Shown in pieces: positions 43,140-55,396 of a stretch of 64,000 nt of DNA (positions within the stretch are counted from its first letter, which is position 1; each line of letters begins with the position of its first letter). The notes below the pieces were generated by a model. That model was not told the origin of the DNA. It was given only the letters and a program-made list of their open reading frames with translations, and searched no databases. The position numbers were made by a program, and so were the translations under genes. The stretch is from Areca catechu (lineage: Eukaryota > Streptophyta > Magnoliopsida > Arecales > Arecaceae), in assembly GCA_021397845.1 (NCBI GenBank), contig CM038053.1, forward strand, positions 147,768,041 to 147,832,040. Direction: 5' to 3'.

Positions 43140-44735
43140 TTCTTGGTATGTCGAATAGGATAGGAGAAAGGGTTCGGGGTTGGTCGGATTGGGTAGGATA
43201 TAAGAAGAGGTGTCAGGGATTAGTCCTAGACTAATGAGGTTGACCTTTCGGGGTTGAGGTATATCTACAGGGTTTGCCTTATGGAAGAATTGGTCACTAA
43301 TTTCAGGGAAGAGATCTTCAATTGGGATAAAAAAAGTGACTTCAAATTGAGGGTACTGGATTAAATAAGCCAAGTCCTCACTAATTTCTTTTGGTTCTTG
43401 AATTTTAGGATTAAGCTCTATAATTGGGTTCTCTTCTAGAGTCTCCTTAGGTAAGGTCATCGAAGCAATATCCTAGTCTTCTTCCTCTAACTGTTCTTCC
43501 ACTACAGCTTCAATCTACGTGTGGTCAAGGTCAACTAGCTCTAGGTTGGCTTTAGTCTGGGTATGGTTATGGTTAACTAACTCTGGGTTGGCTTCAGTCT
43601 GGGTATGGTCAGGGTCAACTAATTCTGTGTCAGCTATAGGTATCTCTTCTTTTTCTCTCTCATACTCATCCACTAAGTTCACATCAGCTTCATACACTTC
43701 CTCTTCAATGTCTTCCTTATGAACCAATGGGGTGGTAGGAGGGGGTTTTTTAAGGAAAACTTAACTAGTGGCTGGGGTAGCAAGGGTGTGTCGACTAAGG
43801 GGTACCTAACTAATTCTTGGCTCATATCTAGGGGTATTAATCCTATGGGGTTCAGGTCTACTAGGGGAAGCCTGATTAGCACTAGGCTAACACCTAGGGG
43901 TTATGGGTTCCTTGGGCTCATAGGACAAGGGTTCAGATCTACGGGTTATGGATCTAGGTTCATAGGATATGGGTTCATAGGTTATGGGTTCATAGGATCT
44001 TGGTAGGTACTTTTCCCTAAGTTTGCTTTTCATGGCTCTCTAAGTAGTTATGGGGGCTTCCCTTCTATTTCTAGTCATTCTTTCAACCTTATCCCAATAG
44101 ATTCTAGCATGGCGAACTAACCTGAGTTTGGCAAGCTCATACTTCCTTTCTTCTAACATTAGGTCCCTCTCAAAGTATTGATCCATACCTTCTTCCCAAT
44201 CAAGATAATCCTCAAGATCATGATAAGCACTATATGTAGGTGCTTCTTGCCTAATGTACATAGTGGCTCTCTCATCCTGGTCTATAAATTCATAATTCGG
44301 TTTCCTTGCACTATGATCCCAGATTGGTTCAGGGTGCCGTGTTCTCCTAGGGTGGGGCTCCAAGAATGGGTTAGAGTATGGGGCTCTCCTAAGGTTGGGC
44401 TCCAAGTATGGGTTAGGGTATGGGGCTCTGCTAGGGTTGGGCTCCGAGTATGGGTCAGGGTATGGGGCTCTCCTAGGGTTGGGCTCTAAGTATGGGTCAG
44501 GGTATTGGGCTCTCCTAGGGTTGGGCTCCCAGAATGGGCCTGGGTGTTGGGCTCTCTTAAGGTTGCGAGGTGTGGGCAAAGGTGACTCAAGTTTGGGTCT
44601 TGTATGGGTCCTATGGGTTTTCTCTAGGGTTCCTAAGTGATTTTCTACTCGGTCAAACCTTTAGGTCATTTGGTCATTCATCTAAGCTAGCTGATCAGCA
44701 ATGGCCCTCAATAGGGCGTTAAAATCATTGTCCAT
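43140..44735 (-). pseudogene. Broken Gag-like ORF of element E
   Basis: The start is an MDNDFNALLRAIADQLAW-like sequence at 44735. Next are about six 14-residue units (EPNPRRAPYPDPYL, 44330-44580) and the first third of a capsid core (MDQYFERDLMLEERKYELAK, LRLVRHARIYWDKVERMTRN, about 44190-44040). After REKYLP the core is lost and the frame joins Ser/Tyr/Pro-rich sequence (EPITYEPISYEP). Then come the acidic linker with repeated ELVDxDHTQTxAN units (43727-43515) and a tail to 43137. Several stops and shifts occur. The partial core shows an intermediate between D-like complete and C-like absent cores. Confidence 0.72.
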
Positions 44736-46101
44736 GGTTAAGCTAGGTTGGGTTGAGACAACTGGTATTGGGCCCCTAACCTAATGCTCATGCAACACAC
44801 ACACATCGACTCCAGGGTCAGACTGGGTTATGGTGAGACTGATGGGGTTAGACACAATTCGACTATGGTTTGCTAGACCTAGAGTCAAAGGAGAGTGGGT
44901 CAACTAAACTTACACCCAACCCAACACTTAATCCTTCCACTAGCCAGGTAAGAGGTGGGGTGGTGGGAGGCTCCCCCTGCTTGTCACAAGGTCTTAATTA
45001 AGTAACCACCAATCTGCTTAGAGCATTTGCCACTGGACCTCTAGCCTTAGACACTAGTTTCCAGTAATAATTGAAGAGTTGAGTGCACTAGTTTTCTCAC
45101 AAGACTCAGACCTGACCTGTTGGTGTCCCTAATTTAATTAGGTTTCTAGATAATTTTAGTTAGGCTTGGGTTTGGATGAAGGGTGGTGGTTTTGGGCTAG
45201 GGAATGGTGACCAAAACCTTTTCCCATCTGACATATTTAAAGTGCCTTTAAGTTGATTTAGGTATTATGCACATATGCAACCTTAATGCAATCAAAAATC
45301 AGAAAAAAATCAGAAAAATCAGATAATTCTTTTTTTTTTTTGTATTTTATGAGGTGGTAGACAGTTTTTAGCCGGATAGTTGAGTAGTTTTCAGTATGTT
45401 AGTTGAGCAAACAAAATTGGCTTGGGTTTAGGTGGTTTGGATGGTGATTAAGTTCAGCCCTAAACTAAGCATGCAGAAAATTTTGGCAATGTATACTTGC
45501 AGTTCTCATGAAGATTTTCCTAGTGTTTCAAATCCAAAAATTAGAATAAAACTTTTAAAAATAGAGGACTAATCAGAGAATACTCTATGAAAAAATAAAA
45601 GAAAAATAGTAAGGTTATGAGGGAAAACCAACCCTAGGTTTAGACTATTAGCAGATTTCAGCAAACTGGTTTTTTTTGTTAGGGTTTTGTTTTATGCAGA
45701 ATTTTACCCCATTTTCAGATCTGAGAATTTTCAGAAAAATTAAAGAAAATAGAGGATTAATCAGAGATTAATAAAGGAAAAAATCAGACAAAAACAACAC
45801 GTTTAAGATGGAAAACCAGACCTATATTTGGACTACTAGCGCAAAAAACAACATGCATAATTTTTGTTACAGTTTGTTTTGATGCGGATTTTCCCTATTT
45901 TTTCCAAATCAAAAAAATACCCAAAAAATTGCAGAAAAACAGAGGAAAAAACATAGATCAAATTACATGAAAATAATAAAAAAGTATAAAATAATTAATG
46001 ATAAATTAGACCTATAATTTGATGCATATATAGATTCCAGCATGCAGAAATTTTACCCTATGATGCAAGAACATGCCCTGATACTGCTCTGATACAAAAA
46101 T
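44736..46101 (-). promoter_or_regulatory. Leader of element E
   Basis: This 1.37-kb stretch holds no gene. The weak form of the conserved block is at about 44930-45130, the hairpin counterpart at 45200-45225 (GGGAATGGT, GACCAAA, ACCTTTTCCC on plus), and a degenerate primer-binding site (GCTCTGATACAAAA) at 46086-46099. Long A/T-rich stretches lie between. Confidence 0.6.
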
Positions 46102-47727
46102 TGATGAGGGATGGGATTTTAACATAATGTAGGAGATATGCAATGGATGAACATGAAAAATCAGATTAAAGAAAATAAATGGTTTCAATTTTTTTTATGG
46201 TTTGGTTCCCGAAACTATGCAAGACTAGGTTAGGGTTATCCTGTATCTGTTAGTATCCTACCCACATGTTAGAACTATCAAAGAGACAAAGCAAATAAAG
46301 GATCCTAGGACTAAGAAGGCCTATTAGGTGCATTCTCTGCTTCAACAAAATATAAAAAGTGAGAAGAGAAAGGTTCTACACATCTAGCAATGATGCTCTG
46401 GATATCGTAGAAGGGTTCGCTCCACTCGGATTGGTGCCTGGACGAAGAAGTCACTTTTCCATGGATTTGTCGACTTTTTATTAGCTTGGTTTGGGAGCAA
46501 AGAAGACCTCATCCAGAGGACGTGGCACTGGAGGGGTCTTGCAAATGTCAAAGGTTAATGATGTAAAATAGGGAAAAATATGAACTAGGGTTGGAAAGTT
46601 AAGAGAAGGTTGGATGTGCTGGCGGCCTGGTTGATGAAGACACCTGGATTCTTTGATGTGGGCAGTCTAGAATTGAAGTTGATGGCCTGGCTTGGAGGTT
46701 AGGACACCTGGATTGGAGTGCATAGGGGCGACCTAGAGCAGGGTTGGAGATGGAGTGGGTGGCTAGGTGGACAAAGAAGACGACGGCCTAGGGCGGCGAA
46801 GGGGTGGAGATGGAGATATGATGGGTTGGCTATGGTTTAATTGGAGAAGACTAGCTAATGGATAACTAGGAACTCACACTCCTCGATGTTTCATTGAATA
46901 AAGGCAAACGGGTCTCACAGCTACTCCAATAGGAGGAAACAAAGCAATGTAGGAAAACTCTTAATTTCATTCATCAAAATATTATTCATTACAAGAGGGG
47001 GAGGGGTGGGGTATTTATAGGTTCATCCAGGTCCTCTCTTTGTTAGGATTGGACTACAAAATTTGAATAAGAAATGGATTACAAAATCTGAATATAAAAG
47101 AATTACAACTCTTTGATGAACTTGGAAAGCTTCTTCCTCGTGGGACTTGGTCTCCTCATGGGCTTCAGGCTTGACTTTTCCACTCCCTGATGGGCTTGAC
47201 TTGGGGTGCCAACCTTGTTGGGCTGGATGTGGTGCCAACCATGAATGGGCCTTTGGGCTGGGGCGCCCAAAGAAGAATATTCTTATAGGGTGCCAAAGAG
47301 GAATCTTCATGTGGAGTACCATGGGCTTGGGTGGCATGAAGGGCCCAGGTATTTCGACTGGGGTGGCTTGAGTAGGCTCAGAACTCCTGCTCCTGGGTGG
47401 GGGCCTGGTAAATTCCCTAGCCTAGTGATTCTCCTCATGTACTTGAAAGTTACAGGACTCATTGGACTGAACATGAATGAAGGACTTACAGGACTCAAGT
47501 AAACTCACAAAACTTGACAAGTGGACTCACTCAGCTTACACTTGCCTGAACAAATGGGCTCAAGTAACAAGAATCAGCTGATGGACTCAATTTACCTAGT
47601 GAAGTCAATTGGATTCAATTGACAGACATTATTAGAGGACTCAATTGAAAATACAAACTGCCCATACATAAATTAGAGAACAAAATTGAAACCTTGAAAT
47701 TCTGGTCTGCTCCTGATGTCCTCATCA
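46102..47727 (-). repeat. Element E, 5' LTR
   Basis: From TGATGAGGGATGGG to GTCCTCATCA. GTATTTATAGGTTC near 47010 is the minus TATA box. Confidence 0.85.
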
Positions 47728-48345
47728 ATGAGTGTAGGGCTTTGGAGCTTCCAGCTTCCTTCACCAGACCAGGGGTCCGATGGATGAGTGCAGTCCTTTG
47801 GATCTCTTAGCTTCCTTCTCCAAACTTGGGGTCCAATGGATGAGTACAAGGCTTTAGAGCTCCCAGCTTTCTTTGCTAGACCTGGTGTCCGATGGATGAG
47901 TGCAGGGCTTTGGAGCTCCCAGCTTCCTTCGTTGGACCTGGAATCCGATAGATGAGTGCGAGGCTTATGATCTCCTGGCTTCCTTCACAAAACTTGGGGT
48001 CTAATGGATGAGTGCATGGCTTTGGAGCTCCCAACTTCCTTCACCGGACCTGGGGTCTGATGGATTAGTGTGGGGCTTTGGAACTCTGGCTTTCTTTGCC
48101 GGACCTGGGGTCCGATGGATAAGTGCGAGGCTTTGGAGCTCCCGGCTTCCTTCACCGGACCTAGGGTCCGATGGATGAGTGCATGGCTTTGTAGCTCTTA
48201 GCTTCCTTCATCAAACCTGGGGTCCGATGGATGAGTGCATTGCTTTTGAGATCTTGGATTCCTTTGTCAGACCTAGGGTCCGATAGATAAGTGCAGGGCT
48301 TTGGAGATCCAAATTTCTTTCACCGGACTTGGGGATCGATGAATA
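47728..48345 (+). repeat. 56-bp minisatellite, right part
   Basis: Unit starts lie at about 47783, 47839, 47895, 47951, 48007, 48063, 48118, 48174, 48230, 48286 and 48341, all 56 bases apart but one (55). Together with 36019-36248 this gives about 16 units once E is removed. It ends next to a minus-strand gag fragment. Confidence 0.9.
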
Positions 48346-48478
48346 GGTGCACTTTGGGATGGGTCTTAGTGGTTTCCTCTAGGTTTCCTACCTGGTTCAT
48401 CTAGATGGTCAATTGGGCATTCATCTGGGCTATCTGATTAGTAAGGGCTCTCAATTGGGCTCCATAATCATTGTCCAT
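48346..48478 (-). pseudogene. Gag N-terminal fragment
   Basis: The minus strand encodes MDNDYGAQLRALTNQIAQMN followed by decayed sequence, similar to the Gag start of E at 44735. It is truncated directly at the minisatellite. It may belong to the oldest element, which would then carry the broken gene of 757-35730 on its antisense strand; this is inference. Confidence 0.6.
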
Positions 48479-49244
48479 GGTTAGGCTGGGTTGCGGTTTA
48501 GACAACTTGTACTGGACTCCGGATCTGATTGTCATGCAATCAATCAATCAAAGAATTATGATGCAGTCATGCACACAAGGGTAACACATGCTAGGGTAAC
48601 ACGTGTTGTTGGTTTTCTTGGGTTTTTTTAGCATAGCGAAATAATAAATTTCAAAAAAAATTCATTCTACCAGAAAACCCTAAACCCAAAATCTCTTATT
48701 CATTTCAATTAACAAGTCACTGAATTAGGGTTATAAAAAATACCTAGAATGCTAATTCATTTTTATTCCACTAGGCTCATTTATGCAAGCCCTCCATAGG
48801 TGATCCACAAAGGAATCAAACTAGGAAGCTCTCCTTAGTAGGTTGCTTAAGCCATTAGGACTCTTCTGGTGGCCCTTCTTTCTTTGGCAGCCCTTCCTTT
48901 CTTGCTCAGACCTTTCCCCTCTAGTAGAGCACTCTGAGCCCTCTCCAAAACTACCCTTCTCTCTTTCTATCACTTTCAAATTCTCTTCCTAGAGCCTTGT
49001 CTTAAAATGGGGACTTTGTCATAAGACAAGACTTATCCTCTTACAAAGGAAGGAGAGAGTGGGTGGATAGAGTGATAATGTAAGAGTGTAAGAAACAAGA
49101 GAATTATGATCCCATCAAAAAAAATACCGATGGCTATTTATAGGAGAGGGGAGGGGACCAGATATGGCCTCTCATCAGCCTCTGATCTGTCCAGACATGG
49201 ATCAAATAAGACTCGTTAATGAGGAGTCTTATCATGAAGCACCA
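48479..49244 (-). other. Leader and LTR-like sequence of the oldest layer, no gene
   Basis: Upstream of the gag fragment are a short leader and then sequence with a minus TATA-like box (GGCTATTTATAGGAG on plus, about 49130) and a terminal CACCA at 49240-49244. It could be a 5' LTR of the same minus-strand element, but its boundaries could not be set. Confidence 0.4.
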
Positions 49245-50900
49245 TGATGGGGACATCAGGTCAACCGTAGTTCACTATGGGTCGCTGAGTTTTGAGTCTC
49301 TTAGCCAAGATTCTAATTTTATCTTTGAGTCCAATAATCAAGTCCTGTTAGCCCTTGGAGTCTTGTAAGTAGGGCCTAAGTCAGTTGAGTCATACTTAAA
49401 AGTCCTGTAATTAGGATTTTGTTCAGTTATGCTCGATTATGCCCATTGAGTCCTATATTTAGACCTTGTAATCTATTACACTTGAGTTTCGTACCTAAAG
49501 TCGACTCATGCCATTAGGGCTCATGAGTCAAGCTCGGGATTACATTCAAGCTTAGTTGATCGAGTCAGCTCATTGTGAGCCATTTGTCAATTTTTAGACC
49601 TTAATCACGTGTCAAGTTTTTTAACAAATCCAATCCAGTTAAGTTGAGTGAGTCCTGTAATAAGTTGGGTTATCTCAACCTCAGTCCAGTCTAATTGAGT
49701 CCTATGAGAGTCCAGTAAGTTGTGTTTTTTTTTAAATTTTGTACAAAGTAAGCCCATAAAAGATACCAGGGTCCAAGAGTATTCTTCAAGCATCCTAGCC
49801 CACGGTTTCCAACCCACCAGGAACAAGCCATGCACCAAAGCTCTTTGGAGGCCGCCCAAGCCCATGTTGGAGACACCACTTGCTGCCCTGAAGTCAAGCC
49901 CAAGTTCAATTAGGCATCCAAGCCCAAGAGACCAATATTCCCAAGAAATATACAACCCCAGGTGCCCCAACCCAGAAGCCCATAAGCAGTTGGCACCCCA
50001 GGCCCATTCATGACAATACCAGGCACCCAAGAAGAAGACCAAGTCAATGGAAAGATTATTCCTTTCCAACCCAACAAGGAAGCCCCTTGACCAAGTCAAA
50101 GAAGGAGAAGAATCCACTTCTAACTAGGAGAATTTGTTTTATTTCTACTCAAATTTTGTAATCCTAGCTCCAGGCCACTTCGTAATCATTCTCCCTATCA
50201 AAGTTTGTAATCCTATCCTAACTAAGAGAGGGCATGGGAACATCTATAAATACCCCACCCCTCCGCCCTCTTGTAACTAATGATTGAATTATTATGAATG
50301 AATTTCTCTTGAGTTTTTCTCAAAGTTTGCATGAATTTCTATGTGATTAAGGGTATATGTGTGATCCCTTAGGGTTTCTTTGTGATCCCTGTGCCCTGCC
50401 TCCAAGCCGCCAGCCCTCTTCATCCCTTGGCCGCCCTCATCAAAATTCTTCCCCTTCTTCTTCTTTCTGCCCTCTAACACTTTCTTCATTATTTTCTAAC
50501 CTGTGTTAGGTGATTTGCAGTTTCCTTAGAGTTCAAGAATCCAAGAATTCCATATGACCAGCTTTCGGGTCACCGAATTGAAAGACGCGAATATGCAAGG
50601 TCGATAGCTTATTTTCCGGGCCTTATCCGAGTGCATAGAGCGAACTCTTCATGGATTGATCTACAAATCTTTGCTAGGTACATCCCCTAGACTCCTATGG
50701 TAGTGGTATTGCAGAAGAGCTAGTCGAAACCAGGGCTTCTTAGCCTTGGCAGTCCTGTTTCTTCACTTTTAGAGTTTATTCCTATATATTTTTTATAGAA
50801 TTCCCTACTTAATATCTTGTCTTGAAATTTGGGATACAAACTCCTAACTTAATGCCTAAGACACAAATAATAATTGGTAGGCATGAATAGTCTCGCATCA
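49245..50900 (+). repeat. Element K, 5' LTR
   Basis: It begins TGATGGGGACATCAGG, similar to the starts of E and G, and ends CTCGCATCA. TATA box CTATAAATACC at 50244-50254. Confidence 0.8.
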
Positions 50901-52192
50901 CTTGATATTAGAGCATGTTTTAGGGCTAGTTTCTGCACCCCGTAATTTCTATGTATAATCTATTTTTTTACTGTTTTGCATATAAATAAGTCAAAAAATT
51001 ATGATTTTTATTTTTATAGATTCCTAGTAATTGATATTACTTTTTAGAATTTTCTCATGATTTATTTCAGTCTATAGAATTTTTTTCATGCCTATTTTTT
51101 TTTGCCCTAGAAATTTCTGCATCGTGTCTCTGCATTAGGTGTCTAGATTTTGGTCTATTAATTATCTTATATATTTTATTTTTCATTGGAATTTTTATGG
51201 TATATCATCTGTTTAGTCCTGATATTTTTAATAATTTTTAATTTTTTTTACAGAAGCACAAGTATTATCAAAATTTGTATATTAGGAACCGTAACCTGAA
51301 TCCTGAGATTTATGCACATAGTCTACAAATTACCATCCAAACTTTGTTTTGCATTATCATCCAAATCTTGTTGTGCATGAAACTTGGTAGAGATCACCTG
51401 GACTTCTCATTCTCTATCTTTTAATTTTTTTGAAATTTTTTCACATCAAAACCTAAACCAAATTCTGCATTGAATCAAACCCTAGTTTTTGTTCTGCATA
51501 CTTGATCAAACCAAACCTAATCACTTCCAAACGCTACCTCACCCAAACCCAAAATTTGTTTGCTAACTTAACCAACTTAAACCAAATTTTCCACCTCATA
51601 AAAGGTAAAAAAATATATTTTTATTTGTCTGATTGTTATTAGTTCTATTAGGGCTCATAGTGTATTCATCATCTCATTTAATCAATCTTAAGGGCAATTT
51701 CATTTCTAAGATCAGGGTAGGATTTTATCACCTATCCTGGGCCCAAAACAATCACCCAACATCAGAACCCACATCTTAACTAAAATCAATTAGCAACATA
51801 ATTGCTCTAGAGTGCTTAGGGATTTCAACAGGTCGGGTCCGAATTGTGTGGGCCAACTAGTTCATAATTCACTAGCTATTACTAAAAACTGGTGTCTAAG
51901 GCTAGAGATCCAGAGACAAACACCCTAAGTGGACTGGTGGTTTTTAATTAGGACCCTATCACTAGTAGTGAGCCTCACACCACCCCTCCTCTTACTTGTC
52001 CAGTGGAAGGATTAGCTGTTGAGTTAATTGTAAGTTGAGTAGACCCATTCAGTTTTGGCTCTAGGTTTAGCAAACTGTATTCCATAATAACCATTGTGTG
52101 CTTGACTCATCATCCCAACTTGTTTGATTGATTGCATAACCACTAGGTTAGGAACTAAATATCAACAGTCTAAACCCCAACCCAGCTCAACC
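50901..52192 (+). promoter_or_regulatory. Leader of element K
   Basis: It contains a mutated primer-binding site (TTGATATTAGAGCA, 50902-50915), an AT-rich stretch, the conserved hairpin at 51713-51739 and a diverged form of the conserved block (CAACAGGTCGGGTCCGAATT at about 51828, then the 51960-52060 region). No gene is visible. Confidence 0.6.
51713..51739 (+). ncRNA. Conserved leader hairpin, element K
   Basis: CAGGGTAGG, loop ATTTTATCA, CCTATCCTG: all nine stem positions pair (one G-U). The fourth pair from the loop is T-A where B has G-C and A or I have C-G. Confidence 0.65.
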
Positions 52193-53278
52193 ATGGACCC
52201 CAGTCTAGAGATTTTCATGAAAAACTTGATTGAACGGTTTGATGAAATCCAAAATTAGTTGGCCCAGATGAACATTAAGTTTGACCAATCCAATACCCAG
52301 ATGAACCAATCAAATACCCAAACCCAAAACCAGCTTTCCTAGTTGACCACTCAGATCAACCAATTGATCCAAACAAATAACTAAGCAACAAATAGGATTG
52401 ACCAGTTAACCCATAGGTTTGACGAGATAGGAGACCAATTAGGAAAACAAGAAAAAATCCCTGAGACCCATATCAGACCTAATCATGAGCCTGACCTTAG
52501 GACCCCATGTCCCCGACCTCCCAGCTCTAGGCGAGCTCAATACCCTAATCCATACCATGAACCCAAGAGAACCACAACTTATATGTCTGAGCCCAAATCC
52601 CATAACTCTAGATCCTATGACTCTAGAACCTATGCACCCAAATCCTCTGAACCTAGATCCTATGTACCCATGTCCTACGAGTCATTGAATTCATAACCCA
52701 TAGATCTGAACCCACATCCTATGAGTCCAGTACTATACTAGTTTCCCTTAGCCAACCCGAATCTAATAGGATTAGTACCTATGGGTATAGCCCAGCTTTT
52801 TCTAGTCAACCCGATTCCAATAAGATCAGTACCCCTAGATATGAGCCTAGTGTTAGTCCACCTCCCTTTAGTCAACCTAAACCCTTTATGACTAGTACCC
52901 CTAGCCCATGACCAAATCCTAACCAGCCCAACCCAAGCCAACCCCAGCTTAGTACCACTATGGCCTATAGGGAAAATAAAGGCAAGTCTAGTTCCAATCC
53001 CCAGAGAGTGTGTTTTAGATGTCGCAAACCAGGCCATTTTGTTAACTAGTGTCTAGTCAGCGCGCTACACCTAGGTGAGCTAGATGAAGATGAGTCTAAA
53101 CCCAATGTAGAAGTATATGAGGCTGATCCAAGTCTGGTAGAGGTGTTTGAAGCTGATATGAGCTTAGTGGAGGAGTATAAGGAAGAAGAAGAAGAGATAC
53201 CTATAGATGACCTAGAATTAGTTGACCCTAAACATACCCAAGTAGAAACCAACCCAGAATTAGTTGACTAGGTGATAT
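52193..53278 (+). pseudogene. Gag-like ORF of element K, capsid core missing
   Basis: The start MDPSLEIFMKNLIERFDEI leads a long coiled coil with Asn/Gln heptads (TQMNQSNTQTQNQLS). A Pro/Arg/Tyr part (RRAQYPNPYHEPKRTT) and a Ser/Tyr/Pro part follow, then a zinc knuckle CFRCRKPGHFVN-stop-C at 53011-53052, where TAG replaces one codon just before the last Cys. The acidic linker (VEVYEADPSLVEV, MSLVEEYKEEEEEIPIDD) is cut by J at 53279. Several other stops occur and no capsid core is seen. Confidence 0.72.
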
Positions 53279-54070
53279 TGATGCGGGATGATTTATGCAT
53301 GCAAAGTATTTTTTTGTGATTAACTAAGGAGTTATGGTTTTAGATCCTGAATTTTAAGCCAAAATTCAAACTAAAGAATTCTGGAAAATTTTTAGAAGTC
53401 ATGCATGTAGAAATAAACCCTAAAGTTAGAGAAAACATGATCACTGAGGTTTAACAAAATCGTGGTAAAGCTGCTCTTCTACTATACCACTACTTGGGAG
53501 GCAAGGGGGACACACCTAGCAATGGTTGAAGCACCTGATGAAAATCGTGCACAAAGCAATCACTCTCGCTCCCGGATGCGGCCTGGAAAAGCAAGCTTCT
53601 GACCTTGCGGATTCGTAACTTTCTGTTCGGTGATCCTAAGGCTGATAAGAAGGTCTCCTCGGATTCACAGGAATTGAGCGACCTACAAATAACCATATGT
53701 ATGTTAAAAAATAGTGTAGGGATGAAGAAATAAATCAAAAATAGCAAGTGGAAGAGTGTTTTATGTTGTACGACCAAGGCTTGGAAGGAGGGTAGCTAGG
53801 GTTTTAATGTTGGGGATGGAGGCAGGGCGTAGGAACAAGAAGAAAATAATTCGCACACAGCTCGCACACAGCATGCACACTGCACACACATAGCAAAGAG
53901 AAAAAACTCAATTTAGTTCATCAATTCATCCCCATATACATGAGGAGGGGAGGCCTTTATATAGACTTACAAACATGGGACTTAAGAAAGGGTATACAAG
54001 TAGTCTTATAGTAAAACCTAACCTATACAAACTCTCCCTCAAGTTCTCTCCACTTTTGACTCAGACTCTC
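53279..54070 (-). mobile_element. Element J: 3' LTR part, continues beyond I
   Basis: On plus it starts TGATGCGGGATGATT, like the U5 ends of C and F read on minus. It carries a minus TATA-like region (GGCCTTTATATAGAC, about 53950). Left of it is K, so this is the 3' LTR of a minus-strand element inserted in K (left flank GATAT, 53274-53278). It is interrupted at 54071 by I and would resume outside the window. Confidence 0.65.
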
Positions 54071-55376
54071 TGATGAGGGCTCTGGAATCAGGAAAAGACT
54101 CAAACCAATTCAGGTCAAGTCCGAGTCCTTGTGGTTGGAGTAGCAAAAGAGAAGTCCTGTAATTTTTCTTTTTTTTTTGAGTCCAAATAATCTTGTAGTT
54201 AATTTCGAGTCCATGTTGGGTCTGGTTTAATATCTTAGTTAACCCTGCAATTGAGAGTTGGGTCCAGTTAAATCAAGCCCAGTCCATGAGTCCATGAAGC
54301 ATCAAGATAAGAAGAAGCCACCTCATCAAGTGACCCCCACCTTGTGCCACATGTCAAAAGCTCCAATGGATGTCGCCACCTCAACAAGTGGTCCCCACTT
54401 TATGCCACATGTCAAGAGCTCCAAATGACATTGCCACCTCATCAAGTTGTCCCCACCTTGCACCACATGTCAAGCTTTGAAGGAGTTTCAAGCAACAAAT
54501 GCCACCATATCCTCCAACTCCCCACATTTCAAGCAACAAATGCCACCATATCCTCCAACCCCCCTTGTAATCCTCCTAATGCTATGGGTTTTCAAATTTT
54601 AAAAATGTTGTAGGCTTCTATTTAAGTTATGAGATGCCCCATTGAAAAGGGGATAATGAATGAAGTTGGTATTTTTTTTTTGTGTGTTTTTTTCCTATGT
54701 GTCTATGTGGTAGCTTAGCCTTTTCTCTTCCTCCATGCCAACCCTAATCTTTCCTTCTTCCATTCCCAACGCCAAAGACTTCCTCTTCTTTCATAACTTC
54801 AAACTAGCTCCAACATACAAGGGTGAACAAGAAGATCATCACAAGGCGACCAACCTACTCCACTTCAAGCATTCCACCATGACGCCAAGATGGATCTCCT
54901 TCAATGCCTCTTCAACCCTTCTTTCTTTTATCTAGTTGATTGCTTGTTAAGTCACTCATCTTAGGGTTTCTTTGTTGCAGGGTTCTCCGGGATTCCGGCT
55001 TCAAGAGGAAGGTTTACTTGCCATTGATCCAGAAAACAAGAGGGGCCTTCAGTGGTATTATGTTCATGTCATCCGAGAGACCTCTTCAAGAGTGAATCTA
55101 TTCTAATTGAAGGGCCAATGTCAGGTATGTCTAGTGTTGATTAAGTCTGCAATGTTAAATTAGTTCTAGCTTGGCTTGCGTGGTTCTCTTTTGGTCCTAT
55201 TCCTTTCTTATTCTGAGAGTCTCGATCACTAGGTTTATGTTAGATCCTTCGAGCTTCTTCACTAGATCTCTTTGATAGTTTATGTTGAGTTGTTTATATG
55301 CAAATAGGAAATTGCTTGGTTAATCATTTGCTAATCTCCATTAGGGTTGCATAGTTTCATTTTACATTCTACACCA
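54071..55376 (+). repeat. Element I, 5' LTR
   Basis: It begins TGATGAGGGCTCTGG and ends TTCTACACCA. A TATA-like CTATTTAAG is at 54618-54626. It contains two short tandem arrays at 54317-54567. Confidence 0.75.
54317..54567 (+). repeat. Tandem repeats in the U3 region of element I
   Basis: A 58-bp unit (GCCACCTCATCAAGTG, then CCCACCTTGTGCCACATGTC) starts at 54317, 54375 and 54433. A 41-bp unit (TTTCAAGCAACAAATGCCAC and following) occurs at 54486 and 54527. Both lie upstream of the TATA-like box and may act as enhancer repeats; that is inferred. Confidence 0.85.
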
Positions 55377-55379
55377 TTC

Positions 55380-55396
55380 TTGGTATCAGAGCCAGG
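55380..55396 (+). other. Primer-binding site of element I
   Basis: TTGGTATCAGAGCCAGG: from the second base this matches the complement of the plant initiator tRNA-Met 3' end over its full length of 16 bases, the best match in the window. Confidence 0.9.

Larger units (their letters stand above)
36249..47727 (-). mobile_element. Element E: non-autonomous Ty3/gypsy element with F and G inside
   Basis: Minus strand; 3' LTR 36249-37908, 5' LTR 46102-47727. The flanks ATAAG (36244-36248) and ATGAG (47728-47732) are an imperfect target duplication inside the 56-bp repeat. The internal region holds an integrase C-terminus remnant, a nested small element F, a core remnant, a solo LTR G, a broken Gag and a long leader. 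The LTRs differ at several places per hundred bases, so E is older than B or D. Confidence 0.88.

Noticed and set aside
43140..43150. A primer-binding site after G (TTCTTGGTATG), making G a truncated element with interior
   Set aside because: Only about eight bases match, and the sequence continues as the interior of E on the minus strand, aligned with C; a solo LTR explains it better.
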